A DNA stretch of 64,000 bases, taken from assembly GCF_904424705.1 (NCBI RefSeq), contig NZ_CAJGBF010000001.1, positions 372,001 to 436,000 on the forward strand, given 5' to 3'. The notes below the pieces were generated by a model. It made no database searches. It worked only from the letters and a program-made list of their open reading frames with translations, and had not been told where the DNA came from. A program made the position numbers and the translations under genes. Positions 42,204 through 52,419 of this stretch are shown here, one piece after another. Each line of letters starts with the position of its first letter. The stretch's first letter is position 1. This DNA is from Rossellomorea arthrocnemi (GTDB taxonomy: Bacteria > Bacillota > Bacilli > Bacillales > Bacillaceae_B).

Positions 42204-43743
42204 AAGACAACGTCAGCAACAAGCTGAACTACATAAAAAATTATGGGCTATGGCAAACGACTTAAGAGGTCAGATGGATGCCAGTGAATTTAAAGATTAC
42301 ATTTTAGGGTTAATCTTCTACCGCTACCTTTCAGAAAAAGTAGAAGCTCGCGCCAACGCATTACTAAAAGAAGATAACATTTCATTCGCAGAGGCATGGA
42401 AAAATGAAGAATATCGAGAAGATTTGGCAGAGTACTTGATAGATGAATTAGGTTATGTCGTTGAGCCGCAATTCTTATTTTCTCAATTTCTGAAAGAGAT
42501 TGAGAAAGGAGCTAACGGTATCTTTGACGTCGAAATGCTACAAAACGGAGTTAAAGCCATTGAGTCGTCTACTTTAGGATCAAGAAGCCAAGAAGATTTT
42601 CAAAATCTATTTGATGATATGGACTTAACTTCATCACGCTTAGGGCGTACTGTAAAAGACCGTACAAGCTTAATCAGTAAGGTAATTGTCAATATTGCCG
42701 AGATTCCTTTCCTCCAGGATGATGTGGAAATTGATATTTTAGGAGATGCATATGAATATATGATCTCTCAATTTGCAGCAAATGCAGGAAAAAAAGCTGG
42801 TGAGTTCTATACTCCACAACAAGTATCAAGAATCTTAGCTAAGATTGTGACAGCTGATAAAACAGAAATTCGTGATGTATATGACGGGGCTTGTGGATCA
42901 GGATCGTTACTTCTTCGAGTAGGTAGAGAAGCAAAAGTTCACAAATATTACGGCCAAGAGAAAGTATCCACAACATACAACTTAGCCCGAATGAACATGT
43001 TACTTCATGATGTTCCATATCAGCGCTTTGATATTCAAAATGCAGATACTTTAGAAGAGCCTCAACATTTGGAGCAACGTTTTGAGGCAATCGTTGTTAA
43101 TCCTCCATACTCAGCAAAATGGAGTGCGGATGATAGGTTCAAGGAAGATGAGAGATTTAGTGCCTATGCAAAGCTAGCACCAAAATCAAAAGCAGACTTT
43201 GCTTTCATACAGCACTTTATTCATCAATTAGATGATAATGGGACTATGGCTGTCGTATTACCACATGGTGTCCTTTTCCGTGGAGCAGCAGAAGCAACAA
43301 TTAGAAGGTATTTAATTGAAGAAAAGAATTATCTAGATGCAGTAATCGGATTACCTGCAAATATTTTCTATGGTACAAGTATCCCAACTTGTATTCTTGT
43401 ATTTAAGAAATGCCGTAACCATAACGAAAATGTGTTATTTATTGATGCATCTAATGAATTTGAAAAAGGAAAAAATCAAAATCATTTATCTGATCAACAA
43501 ATTGAAAAAATCATCACTACTTTCTTAAAACGCGAAGTAAAGGACAAATATTCATACGCAGCCTCCTTAGATGAAATTCGAAAAAATGAATTTAATTTAA
43601 ATATTCCTCGTTATGTCGATACATTCGAAGAAGAAGTACTGATTGATTTAAGTGCAATTACTAATCGTTTGAAAGAAATTGATGAAGAAATTAAGGAAAT
43701 TGATCTTGAACTCGATAAGTACTTTAAAGATTTGGAAGTGTAA
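42190..43743 (+). CDS. hsdM: type I modification methyltransferase subunit M
   Basis: 517 residues. The N-terminal HsdM_N helical domain (about 10-140) begins KLWAMANDLRGQMDASEFKDY. The methyltransferase domain has the SAM-binding DGACGSGSLLLRVG (about 232) and the catalytic NPPY in VVNPPYSAKW (about 303), the N6-adenine type. It follows AGGGGGAAGC and overlaps the half-HsdS gene. It methylates host sites and is required for both protection and restriction. Intact. Confidence 0.96.
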   Translation: MTTSERQRQQQAELHKKLWAMANDLRGQMDASEFKDYILGLIFYRYLSEKVEARANALLKEDNISFAEAWKNEEYREDLAEYLIDELGYVVEPQFLFSQFLKEIEKGANGIFDVEMLQNGVKAIESSTLGSRSQEDFQNLFDDMDLTSSRLGRTVKDRTSLISKVIVNIAEIPFLQDDVEIDILGDAYEYMISQFAANAGKKAGEFYTPQQVSRILAKIVTADKTEIRDVYDGACGSGSLLLRVGREAKVHKYYGQEKVSTTYNLARMNMLLHDVPYQRFDIQNADTLEEPQHLEQRFEAIVVNPPYSAKWSADDRFKEDERFSAYAKLAPKSKADFAFIQHFIHQLDDNGTMAVVLPHGVLFRGAAEATIRRYLIEEKNYLDAVIGLPANIFYGTSIPTCILVFKKCRNHNENVLFIDASNEFEKGKNQNHLSDQQIEKIITTFLKREVKDKYSYAASLDEIRKNEFNLNIPRYVDTFEEEVLIDLSAITNRLKEIDEEIKEIDLELDKYFKDLEV

Positions 43744-43746
43744 TTT

Positions 43747-44946
43747 ATGGAAAAACCAATGCTAAGATTTAAAAAATTCAAGGATGAATGGTCAGAAATA
43801 AGTATAGATAATATAGTCACAAGAATTACTAGAAAAAATACTAAACTAGAGTCCACTATTCCCCTAACTATTTCAGCGGAATTCGGTTTAGTCGATCAAA
43901 CCACTTATTTCAACAAAAAGGTATCCGCTACTGATTTAAGTGCCTATTACTTAATAAAAAAAGGGGAATTTGCTTATAATAAGAGCTATTCAAAAAATTA
44001 TCCTTGGGGAGCTATAAAAAGATTAGATAATTATGAAAAAGGTGTATTATCAACTCTATACATTTGTTTCTCCATCAACAAAAACACAATTCCAGATTTT
44101 ATTAAACACTATTTCGAATCTGACAAATGGTATAAACAAATTTCATTGATTGCAGTTGAGGGGGCAAGAAATCACGGGTTGTTGAATATTTCAGTTAACG
44201 ATTTCTTTAAAATCCTGGTTAGAATACCATCTGTAGAAGAACAGTCAAAAATATCATTGTTCTTTGAAGCAATAGATTCAAATATTAAACTCCAACAAGA
44301 AAAAATTGAACTACTGAGAGAACAGAAAAAAGGATATATGCAGAAAATCTTTAGCCATGAGTTACGTTTTAAAAGTGAGGATATTGAAGATTATCCAGCC
44401 TGGAAAAAAGTAAAACTTGCAAGGTTAACCAAAAGAACTGGTAAAAAAAATTCAAAAGGGATTAAGTACCCTGTCGCTGCTATTAGTAATAAAAAGGGAT
44501 TTACTTTTGAAGCTGATCGTAATTATTCTAATACGAATGTTGACTTAAAAACATATAAACTCGTTCATAAAAATGAATTTGCTTATAATCCAGCGAGAAT
44601 CAATGTAGGTTCTTTTGGTTTTCAAAACGTAACCGACACTGCAATTGTAAGTTCATTATATGTAGTATTTGAAACTTTACCTGAGTTGTTAAACTCATTT
44701 CTAAAAGCTTATATGCACTCTCGATACTTTAATCAAGATGTTATTAGAAACACCGAAGGTAGCGTGCGTGAATACTTATTCTATGAAAATTTCGCTAACA
44801 TTGAAATACCATTACCTTGTCTTGAAGAACAGGAAAAGATAGCACAATTCTTAATGAAGTTAGACTCCAAAATTCTTAAAGAAGAACAAGTTTTAGAAGG
44901 TCTTAACATTCAAAAAAAAGCCTTCATGCAGCAAATGTTCCTCTAA
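43747..44946 (+). CDS. hsdS: type I specificity subunit S
   Basis: 399 residues with the normal two-TRD layout. TRD1 is about 1-155, conserved helix 1 about 160-200 (KISLFFEAIDSNIKLQQEKIE, then LLREQKKGYMQKIF), TRD2 about 215-355 and helix 2 at the C-terminus (IAQFLMKLDSKILKEEQVLEG, then QKKAFMQQMF). It starts four bases after the hsdM stop. The two TRDs read the two halves of a bipartite site, which cannot be predicted here. Confidence 0.94.
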   Translation: MEKPMLRFKKFKDEWSEISIDNIVTRITRKNTKLESTIPLTISAEFGLVDQTTYFNKKVSATDLSAYYLIKKGEFAYNKSYSKNYPWGAIKRLDNYEKGVLSTLYICFSINKNTIPDFIKHYFESDKWYKQISLIAVEGARNHGLLNISVNDFFKILVRIPSVEEQSKISLFFEAIDSNIKLQQEKIELLREQKKGYMQKIFSHELRFKSEDIEDYPAWKKVKLARLTKRTGKKNSKGIKYPVAAISNKKGFTFEADRNYSNTNVDLKTYKLVHKNEFAYNPARINVGSFGFQNVTDTAIVSSLYVVFETLPELLNSFLKAYMHSRYFNQDVIRNTEGSVREYLFYENFANIEIPLPCLEEQEKIAQFLMKLDSKILKEEQVLEGLNIQKKAFMQQMFL

Positions 44947-45044
44947 CAAAAAACCAAATAACTGGTGTACCATTATACTAATAAGAACCCGCCCCTGAAT
45001 TTTGGAGTTTTGAAGTGAATAAAATTATATAGATAATCAAGTAA

Positions 45045-45088
45045 AAAGAAAGCTTCTTCATACACTGATGTAAAGAGAAGCTTTCTTT
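45045..45088. terminator. bidirectional terminator after hsdS
   Basis: AAAGAAAGCTTCT and AGAAGCTTTCTTT form a perfect 13-base stem with an 18-base loop. It lies between the convergent hsdS gene and the helicase operon. Confidence 0.85.
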
Positions 45089-45122
45089 TGTAATACTTCA
45101 TACAACAAAATTGAATATCAAA

Positions 45123-45644
45123 TCATAAAATAATAAATCTTGTGAATTGTTCGTCATCCGCTTCTAAAATAAGAATAGAATATTCCTCATAAAACCCCTG
45201 ATAAATAGTTGATAAACTTTCAATCTCATTTAATATATGATTGTTATGTTTACCTTCGTCACTCTGCAATAGCAATTCCTTTTTCTCCCACAAGCTCAAT
45301 CGCTGCTCTTCCATATATAAAAGAACATTCTTCAACTCCTGAATAAACAAAGGCGCATTCATTTTCAACTGTTCAAACCGCTCTTCTATATTTGGCTTCT
45401 GGGGAGTTTTCACCACTTCACCTTCACCAAAATAAGCCTGAAGCGATTTATACAGCTTTCTCATCTCATCTTCCGAAAGCGTAACTCCTTTTCCCATCTT
45501 GGAATGCGTCTCATCCCACGTACGGACATCAAATTTCGGTTTGGTGTCATTCCAACTGACAAGATTGAGTTGTTTTTTCCATCCTATGTTGTTGACGGAC
45601 AGGGTTGCGATTTCTTCTTGGATTGTGTACTTGATGTTGGCCAT
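45123..45644 (-). CDS. PC4/YdbC-like ssDNA-binding protein with helical tail
   Basis: 173 residues. Residues 1-75 match the bacterial PC4 (YdbC-type) fold: ATLSVNNIGWKKQLNLVSWNDTKPKFDVRTW (in pieces), then the GVTLSEDEMRKLY helix; this family binds single-stranded DNA as a dimer. The C-terminal 100 residues are helical, without a known domain. It is the last gene of the helicase-nuclease operon, 18 bases after the small helicase gene, with GGAGG before the ATG. A role in holding single strands made by the helicases is likely. Confidence 0.7.
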   Translation of the reverse strand: MANIKYTIQEEIATLSVNNIGWKKQLNLVSWNDTKPKFDVRTWDETHSKMGKGVTLSEDEMRKLYKSLQAYFGEGEVVKTPQKPNIEERFEQLKMNAPLFIQELKNVLLYMEEQRLSLWEKKELLLQSDEGKHNNHILNEIESLSTIYQGFYEEYSILILEADDEQFTRFIIL

Positions 45645-45662
45645 TTGGAAGTCCTCCTTGAT

Positions 45663-47339
45663 TTACTGTTTGTAGATGGATTTATTGAAATCCTTTGCTA
45701 CGTAGTCTTTTGTATTAAAGTCGCGGACCATTTGGCAGATCATAGTCGGTTTGGATGCTGTGTACAGCATTTGCAGTTCTTTTTTTGCCCTGGTCATGGC
45801 AACATAGAGTAGTTTTCTCTCATCATTAAAGATGTCATTAAAGTCTTTATCATAGCTATCAGTATTTGTTTTACCATCACATCTCTGTTTTAATTCTTCT
45901 ATTCTTTTTTGGTTCGGGTAGTGACTACGATCAAAGTGAATGACGAATACGTAGTCAAACTCCAGCCCCTTTACGGAGAAAGCATCTGTATAGAAGATCG
46001 GTTTTCTCGCTTGATTAAAGTCAAACCGCTTTGCATAGTCATTGGTTTGGATGACATTGAACTCTCTTCTTAACATATCATACACCATGCAATCTCTTGC
46101 TGCATTTGCGTCGTAGTCATGCCGGTGGATAATGGCGATAGAAGCGCCTGGATCTTTTTGATGAATGTCTTTAATTTGTTTTAGCAAATAACGGTTTTGC
46201 CATTTTGTTTGAGAGAAATAGCGAATGATCGGAACAGCCCCTTCACGAACAAAGTGCTGATCGTCGTAACGGTCGTTCTCTTCGTCATCAAATTGGATAC
46301 GACCGGCCAGCTGCATGATTTGCTTCGTAGACCGGTAATTCGTTTTCAATGTTCGATTTTTCCTACCTTCAATGTTTAACCCTAATTCTCTGTAGGAGAA
46401 AGGACTGCGTTTATAGATGCGCTGCTTAGGATCTCCTGATACGACAATCGATTTCTTCTGAAGAGCAATGAGCGATTTTAATTGCATTGCTTGTAGATCC
46501 TGAACCTCATCAACAAAAATATAGTCATACTTCAACGATTCAGGTATCTCTTCCAGATGCTTCAGCAAAAGAAGCGCATAGTCTTCTAAATCCAAATGAT
46601 TTTGGAATTTTTCTTTTAGCATGTCACGATATTGGTTATACAACGTAAAGACCGTGTTTCGCTGTTCCTTTGTCAGTCTAGGGTTGGCCCCTCTTCCCGC
46701 ACGTTCACATTCAGCATACTGTTCCCATGTAATAAACCCGTTTGCCTTCATCCATAGCACTTCATCCATTAAGAACTTCCCTTGATGAGTTTTATACAAC
46801 CTTTGCTCAGAGGGGAGCTTTTCATAGTCTGGTGAAGTAATAAAATTATCTACGAGCACCATAGTTCTACGGGTAATCATTTCTTCTGCATTCTTAATGT
46901 TTCGCAAGCTCATTTTCAAATGTCGAGCGTTAGCAAATCCAATCTCTTTTAAGATATCTGTCGCTGCATTGTGAAAGGTCTTTAAGTGAACCGTATGCTT
47001 GTCTTTAATATCCTGAAATTTAGAAGATTGTTGGATCCGTTTCCGTGCATCTTCTATTAACGTTTGGTTATACGAGCAATAAAGGATACGCTTACGATCA
47101 TTTTCCTGATCCATTACCTTGAGTAGTTTGTAAAGAAGCGTTAAGCTTTTCCCACTTCCTGCTGATCCATTAATCAGTAAGTGCTCTTCCTCTTGCTGGA
47201 CCACGGAAATTTGTTCTGGACTTAATTGAATATTTGGAAGCAGCCCTTGTGCATCAAAGTAGTTTTGCCAGGCTTTGGCTGACCTTTTCGCGAACGTTCG
47301 CTGCTTCTCAATTAAACTAGTCATTGGCATCAACGGCAT
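45663..47339 (-). CDS. UvrD/Rep-like superfamily 1 DNA helicase
   Basis: 558 residues. Walker A INGSAGSGKSLTLLYKL (about 55-70), motif II YIFVDEVQDLQA, motif III VSGDPKQRIYKRSPFS, motif V FSVKGLEFDYVFVIHFD and motif VI LLYVAMTRAKKELQ are all intact. It is short for UvrD (about 720), lacking much of the accessory domain insertions. It overlaps the AddB-like gene by 23 bases, so production is coupled. Probably unwinds or translocates on DNA as part of the four-gene system. Confidence 0.88.
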   Translation of the reverse strand: MPLMPMTSLIEKQRTFAKRSAKAWQNYFDAQGLLPNIQLSPEQISVVQQEEEHLLINGSAGSGKSLTLLYKLLKVMDQENDRKRILYCSYNQTLIEDARKRIQQSSKFQDIKDKHTVHLKTFHNAATDILKEIGFANARHLKMSLRNIKNAEEMITRRTMVLVDNFITSPDYEKLPSEQRLYKTHQGKFLMDEVLWMKANGFITWEQYAECERAGRGANPRLTKEQRNTVFTLYNQYRDMLKEKFQNHLDLEDYALLLLKHLEEIPESLKYDYIFVDEVQDLQAMQLKSLIALQKKSIVVSGDPKQRIYKRSPFSYRELGLNIEGRKNRTLKTNYRSTKQIMQLAGRIQFDDEENDRYDDQHFVREGAVPIIRYFSQTKWQNRYLLKQIKDIHQKDPGASIAIIHRHDYDANAARDCMVYDMLRREFNVIQTNDYAKRFDFNQARKPIFYTDAFSVKGLEFDYVFVIHFDRSHYPNQKRIEELKQRCDGKTNTDSYDKDFNDIFNDERKLLYVAMTRAKKELQMLYTASKPTMICQMVRDFNTKDYVAKDFNKSIYKQ

Positions 47340-49815
47340 ACTCTCCTTCCTGACAACTCATTAAGAATGGACACATTCTACAATGCTTACCACTGTGAGC
47401 ATATATTTTAGTTCCTTTAATGGTCTGTGCAAGTTCATCCAAATGTGACTCTAGCTTAAAGGAATTGTTCTCATATTGATGTTTCGCTTTCCAGTTCTCT
47501 GTTACTTTATTGCTACTAAAGAGTTTTTGAACACGATCCATCGCTTGGGGATAATAGATATTTTCGTAAGACTTGTATTCTCTTAGTCCCTTTGCAGAGG
47601 ATGTTTCGATTAAGTTTTCTTTTAATGCATTCGTCCAATGGGGAAACATTGGATACACGGTCTCCCTTACTTCCTCTCTACCTTCCCCTTGCTCAGCAAG
47701 CAATTTCCCTACGATTGCAAATACCTGTTGTTGGTGAAAAGATTGCTCATAAATAGGGTGCTGTTCAATAAAGGAATTAAGGAAGAATTTCTTTTTGCAA
47801 AAGTCGCTATCCAGCCAGAGTAAGTCTGGAACTTGAGAAAGACGATCTTTATCGATTTCTTTATCGGAAGTTTCTGGCTCATCCCAGTCAAATTCAACTT
47901 GACTACTTTCTCCAGGTTCTTTATCAGTTGAATATAACTCTTGCAAAATAGACAGGTAGATACTCGGACCATCTCTATCTACTAACCCTTCAATATAACT
48001 AAACGTAGTCATTCCATTCCCAAAAGCGAGCAAGTGGTAAATGTTATATAGAGCAGTACTTCTTGTGACGCGTCGTGAGTAGTAATCAACCAGTAAGGCA
48101 TTTAATCGGATCTCCCGATTAATCGATATGTATTGATCATATATACTCTTCTTTAACCACGTATGATTCAACAAGCTTGGTAGTTCCGGCGACTTCCAAG
48201 GAAACGTTTTGAAGGAAAGCCCGGTAACATGAATGTGATCCGTCATCAAGACTTTACCAGCAAGTTGGTCAAAGTTTCGAATAACACCTTGATCCTTGCT
48301 CTTGGAACCCAAGTACAACGAAAGATAGGCGAAGATCTCTTCTTTTCCATATTCCCAATGCGAGTTAATAGGTGCTTTAAACACCTTTTCAAATCTTAGC
48401 TTTAGATCGTCAGGCCATGAACTATTGACCGATTCGTAAACCCCTTTTAATGTTTGAAAGTATTCGGAGACATTCACTTGTCTATCCTCTTCAATCAGCA
48501 GCTTATTTAGCTTTCTTGCCAAGTCTTTCGTACACTCGATTAATTGTTTGATGGTGATGGAATATCTTGATCTGTGCAGAATCGGAAAGCTTCTCCAAGG
48601 ATTTGTAAGATACCTTTTCATCCGATTCCGTCCTGCCTGTTCTTTCCCTACCTCATCAAAAATATCTCCGACTTCTTGAAAGGTAACCAGAGCCTGAAGA
48701 CGATTCATTAACTCGGGAAACGTTTCAACGTCTTCCAAATACGATCGCATATCAATTAATAGGGTCAGTGCTTGTTCACCATTCATTCCTCCAGATTCCA
48801 CCCAGCCGGAAGTCATCATGTTGACGTAATGGTCATAAGAGAAATGAATCCCATCACTTTTCTTCTCACAGCTCTGGAGTGATAGAAAGAACTGACCATA
48901 CTTCGTTGAATAGAAAGAATCGTTACTCGTTAACGACGAATAGATGTTTAAATTTTCATCAAAAATGGCAAAGATCTCATATTGATTCTCCACAATAGGA
49001 TTATTCCTGACGTGCTCTTTAAAGCTGGTTGGATGTTCATACCATTGAAAATCGATATTAACTGTGTCACCCGAAGTATCGTGAATGTTTTGATCAAGGT
49101 ATTGAGCGAATTTTGCCCCTTTTTCAGGTACCGATTCCTCTGCGCAGACCCATTCGTCTTTTGAAACCCCTAGTATATTTTCATATATACTTCTCCAGTT
49201 TTTATAGAGATCTGGAAAATCGGGATTATAAGGAATACAAAAGATGACCTCTAATCCGATTCGTTGGAATAAATGGAACAGGCTCATTCTTTCTACATCC
49301 ATATAGTCGAAGTGATGAACATATAATTTGGTTATCTTTTCAGACCGCTGAAACGTTTCCTTTAAAGTATCTGGAGACAGTGTCGCTCTACTTCTAAAGC
49401 AATCAATAATGACGTCTTCAGTCATCAGATTCTCTAATAATGTTATAAGGGCTTTTTGTTCAACGTTGAGTCCTTCCAAAGGAATTAATTTCAATCCGCC
49501 CATATTCATTAGGAAGAGGATAGAGTCTACGTAATCAATGATTACTTTTTCTCGTTGTTTTTCTTGTAGCGCTGGAAATCGCTCGTTTACAAATGATCTG
49601 ACCTTAGATTGTATGTAGATCTCTACTTGTGGGCTTTTCCATTCAGGGAATAACTCTTTCGTAAAGGATTTATATCCAATTACTCGGTCAGTGTTGGATT
49701 GTTGCCTTAAATATTGAGCAAAGCTGGCACTCTGTGTAAGGTGTATTTCGTTTTCAGAAGTTACGAAATCCTGATAGAAGTTTTTTGTATGTTTATAATA
49801 ATGTACTTTGAACAT
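47317..49815 (-). CDS. AddB/RecB-like protein with C-terminal Cys cluster
   Basis: 832 residues from the ATG at 49815 (GGGGAGAAGTTAC upstream). No Walker A motif was seen, so it resembles the inactivated-helicase AddB subunit in size and layout. The C-terminal HCRMCPFLMSC (C-x2-C-x5-C) recalls the iron-sulphur cluster next to AddB- and Cas4-type nuclease domains, and the preceding region (LESHLDELAQTIKG) could belong to a PD-(D/E)XK core, though I could not place all catalytic residues. It overlaps both flanking helicase genes by exactly 23 bases. It probably forms a complex with the AddA-like helicase. Confidence 0.65.
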   Translation of the reverse strand: MFKVHYYKHTKNFYQDFVTSENEIHLTQSASFAQYLRQQSNTDRVIGYKSFTKELFPEWKSPQVEIYIQSKVRSFVNERFPALQEKQREKVIIDYVDSILFLMNMGGLKLIPLEGLNVEQKALITLLENLMTEDVIIDCFRSRATLSPDTLKETFQRSEKITKLYVHHFDYMDVERMSLFHLFQRIGLEVIFCIPYNPDFPDLYKNWRSIYENILGVSKDEWVCAEESVPEKGAKFAQYLDQNIHDTSGDTVNIDFQWYEHPTSFKEHVRNNPIVENQYEIFAIFDENLNIYSSLTSNDSFYSTKYGQFFLSLQSCEKKSDGIHFSYDHYVNMMTSGWVESGGMNGEQALTLLIDMRSYLEDVETFPELMNRLQALVTFQEVGDIFDEVGKEQAGRNRMKRYLTNPWRSFPILHRSRYSITIKQLIECTKDLARKLNKLLIEEDRQVNVSEYFQTLKGVYESVNSSWPDDLKLRFEKVFKAPINSHWEYGKEEIFAYLSLYLGSKSKDQGVIRNFDQLAGKVLMTDHIHVTGLSFKTFPWKSPELPSLLNHTWLKKSIYDQYISINREIRLNALLVDYYSRRVTRSTALYNIYHLLAFGNGMTTFSYIEGLVDRDGPSIYLSILQELYSTDKEPGESSQVEFDWDEPETSDKEIDKDRLSQVPDLLWLDSDFCKKKFFLNSFIEQHPIYEQSFHQQQVFAIVGKLLAEQGEGREEVRETVYPMFPHWTNALKENLIETSSAKGLREYKSYENIYYPQAMDRVQKLFSSNKVTENWKAKHQYENNSFKLESHLDELAQTIKGTKIYAHSGKHCRMCPFLMSCQEGEYAVDAND

Positions 49816-52207
49816 GTAACTTCTCCCCACTTTCCACTAAGTCATTCCAGCATTCAACTCTCGATGCATTCATATGATCACTTCCATGAACCAACACCGA
49901 CATTTTCGCTCGTGTTAACGCAACATACAAGAGCCTTGTTTCTTCCCCGATGGTTTCTGCATTCTCATCTGTAATATTCATATTAAAGAGGTTATTTTGA
50001 AAATTCATTCCATACCACTTCACATCATATCCATAGTTCCAGTTCCCTTGTTCTTGAACCAATAAGTGGTTCGTAAAGTGATCGTGAAGGAATGACATCT
50101 CCGTAGAAGGCAGAATCACATAATCAAACTCTAACCCTTTCGCCTTATGAACAGTCATTACTTTAAAGCGGTGTAGCTTCTCGTCTCTCTTTTTCCATTC
50201 ATTCTCTGACGTATCCGTCGCGACCTTAATCGACAGAAATTTTTCTATATCATAAATGGAAGACGTAATATCACTAAATTCTTTCTTAAGGATAAATAAT
50301 AAATGCTCTAAGTTCGCTTTGTATTCCTCATATCGTAAGATCGCCTCATCTTTAATAATAGAAGTGTCCTGATTGGGAAACTCCAGTCGTTTCTCCTGAT
50401 AAAAGCGCTTACGGTAAATGTCTGCAGGATCCGTTGTTTCTACGATTTTTTCTAAAAGTTGCAGAGCATTTTCACTGCTATTCATATCGGGATGTTGTTC
50501 TACCTCATCTAAAAGGTTTATGGTCGTATTTTTTTCATAATCAAGCTGGTTAATAAAAGTCATTATGTCTATTCTATTTTCTCCATATGAAGATTGGTGA
50601 AAAGCAAAACGATCCTTTGGAACCTTAGAATGAGTGAACCTTCTTACTAACATGTAAAATTCCCTAACCGGAACAGAACGGTAAAATGAACCTGAAAGAT
50701 CGGCCTCACAGAAATACCCGGCCCTCTCAATTCTTCTCACTGTTTCTGTCGCCTGGCGATTAGAACGAACTAGAAACGCGACTTCGTTTCCATACAATCT
50801 CTTTAACAAGGGCTTTAGCGATGTGTCGTCTAATCGGATCGTATTCATCCCTTCAGAGTCTTCACCCTTTATAACTGGCTTCAAAACATCTGTTTTTTGA
50901 TAAGTAAACCGCTTCACTCGTTCATCCCATTTCTCGAAGAGCTGATTGAATTGTGCTAACAAGAGAGTAGTAGATCGATAGTTTTTCTGAAGGGAATATT
51001 CTATATATGGTTCCTGGTTCAATTCGAGTTGATAGATCAACTGATTAAATGCGGTATAATCTGCTCCTCTAAATCGATAAATGCTCTGCTTCACATCTCC
51101 TACGGCAAACAGCTCGGCTGAATATTTACTAGCTAACCAGCTAACATACCGCACCTGTGACTCGTCTGTATCTTGGAATTCATCCACAAAGACGTACTTC
51201 AACGGTAGTGTCAATTCGTTTTCTCTCAGGAACCGAACTTCATCTAACCGACTAATCAGATCATGAACTTCCATCGTTCCTTCACGCTGCTTTAAATGAA
51301 GGAGTGAACTTGTCACATGCCGAATAATAAATTGAGCATAAAAGTGAAACTGCTTTTCATCCAGCCCATAATTAATCCTCAAAATGTCTTTGTGACTAAT
51401 CGCTTTATTGTGGATTTGCTCCATCATTTGAGAAAACAGTTTAACCATCTGATGATGTGGGACTCTCTTGAATGCCTGATAGACATCTGGGTATTCAGAA
51501 GCAAATTTATCAATCGCCTTCTCAATCTGTTTTCGTTGCTCATGACGGTAACTTCTAATCTCAATTAAATGAGGAAACCCTAATGATTTCCCCTCATGCG
51601 CAAGAAAATAACTCGCAAAAGCATGGATCGTTCCAATAAACATCGAACTCATCTCTTCCAGCCATTCAAGGTACTTCTTATCACGAGTCAATTCATAGTA
51701 ATCCTTAAACTTCTCCATCAGTTTAGATCTCATGTGAATCGATGCTTCATTTGTAAATGTAATCAATACAAATTCCTTTAGATCCACTGAAGATTGGTGA
51801 AGGTGTTTCAAGAAGGCAATACGATTGATCATCGTCGTCGTCTTACCAGTTCCGGCTCCTGCCTTCACTAAAGAGTGAGATCTAGCTTCTTTGTGTTCAA
51901 GTATGTACTGTGACAAATTAAATGAGCTAGTATGGTCAAAATATGTTAACCACTTATGATGAGTATCTTTTCCATCATATATCAACAATTCTTTATTCAA
52001 TTCTTGGTTGTACTTTATTTGAAATGTATTAACTAGTTTTTTCTTAGATGCTTGATTTAAGTATTGATCGGTAATCACCTCTGCAGGATCATCAAAGGAT
52101 AATAGGAAAACCTTATTTCCTTTCATTATGTATCTTTTTACAGCATCCATGATTTCTCGATTCACTTCAGGGACAAACCATAGTACTGAATAGAGTGCTT
52201 CGTTCAT
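49793..52207 (-). CDS. AddA/UvrD-like DNA helicase
   Basis: 804 residues from the ATG at 52207 with AAAGGTG eight bases upstream. After an N-terminal 90-residue region without known motifs come Walker A LVKAGAGTGKTTTMINRIA (about 115), motif Ia LITFTNEAS, motif II YVFVDEFQDTDESQ, motif III FAVGDVKQSIYRFRGAD, motif V VHKAKGLEFDYVILPS and motif VI LLYVALTRAK. No C-terminal RecB nuclease domain is present, unlike true AddA (about 1200). First gene of the four-gene operon. A separate housekeeping addAB locus would be expected elsewhere. Confidence 0.88.
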   Translation of the reverse strand: MNEALYSVLWFVPEVNREIMDAVKRYIMKGNKVFLLSFDDPAEVITDQYLNQASKKKLVNTFQIKYNQELNKELLIYDGKDTHHKWLTYFDHTSSFNLSQYILEHKEARSHSLVKAGAGTGKTTTMINRIAFLKHLHQSSVDLKEFVLITFTNEASIHMRSKLMEKFKDYYELTRDKKYLEWLEEMSSMFIGTIHAFASYFLAHEGKSLGFPHLIEIRSYRHEQRKQIEKAIDKFASEYPDVYQAFKRVPHHQMVKLFSQMMEQIHNKAISHKDILRINYGLDEKQFHFYAQFIIRHVTSSLLHLKQREGTMEVHDLISRLDEVRFLRENELTLPLKYVFVDEFQDTDESQVRYVSWLASKYSAELFAVGDVKQSIYRFRGADYTAFNQLIYQLELNQEPYIEYSLQKNYRSTTLLLAQFNQLFEKWDERVKRFTYQKTDVLKPVIKGEDSEGMNTIRLDDTSLKPLLKRLYGNEVAFLVRSNRQATETVRRIERAGYFCEADLSGSFYRSVPVREFYMLVRRFTHSKVPKDRFAFHQSSYGENRIDIMTFINQLDYEKNTTINLLDEVEQHPDMNSSENALQLLEKIVETTDPADIYRKRFYQEKRLEFPNQDTSIIKDEAILRYEEYKANLEHLLFILKKEFSDITSSIYDIEKFLSIKVATDTSENEWKKRDEKLHRFKVMTVHKAKGLEFDYVILPSTEMSFLHDHFTNHLLVQEQGNWNYGYDVKWYGMNFQNNLFNMNITDENAETIGEETRLLYVALTRAKMSVLVHGSDHMNASRVECWNDLVESGEKLHVQSTLL

Positions 52208-52419
52208 GTATTCCACACCTTTATTTTACATTTTAATTACATTGTTACATCACTATTACCATTCTACTATAATTTGTAAGGAGTCTAAAGGTAGAAAATG
52301 TAACCAACTCCCCATTTTTAGTATATTTTAGCTAATAACCCGTGCAAAAAAAGAGATGGGTCTACACATAAAAAGAAGAGTGTAAGCACAGAAACCCGTG
52401 CACACACCCTTCAATCTTA

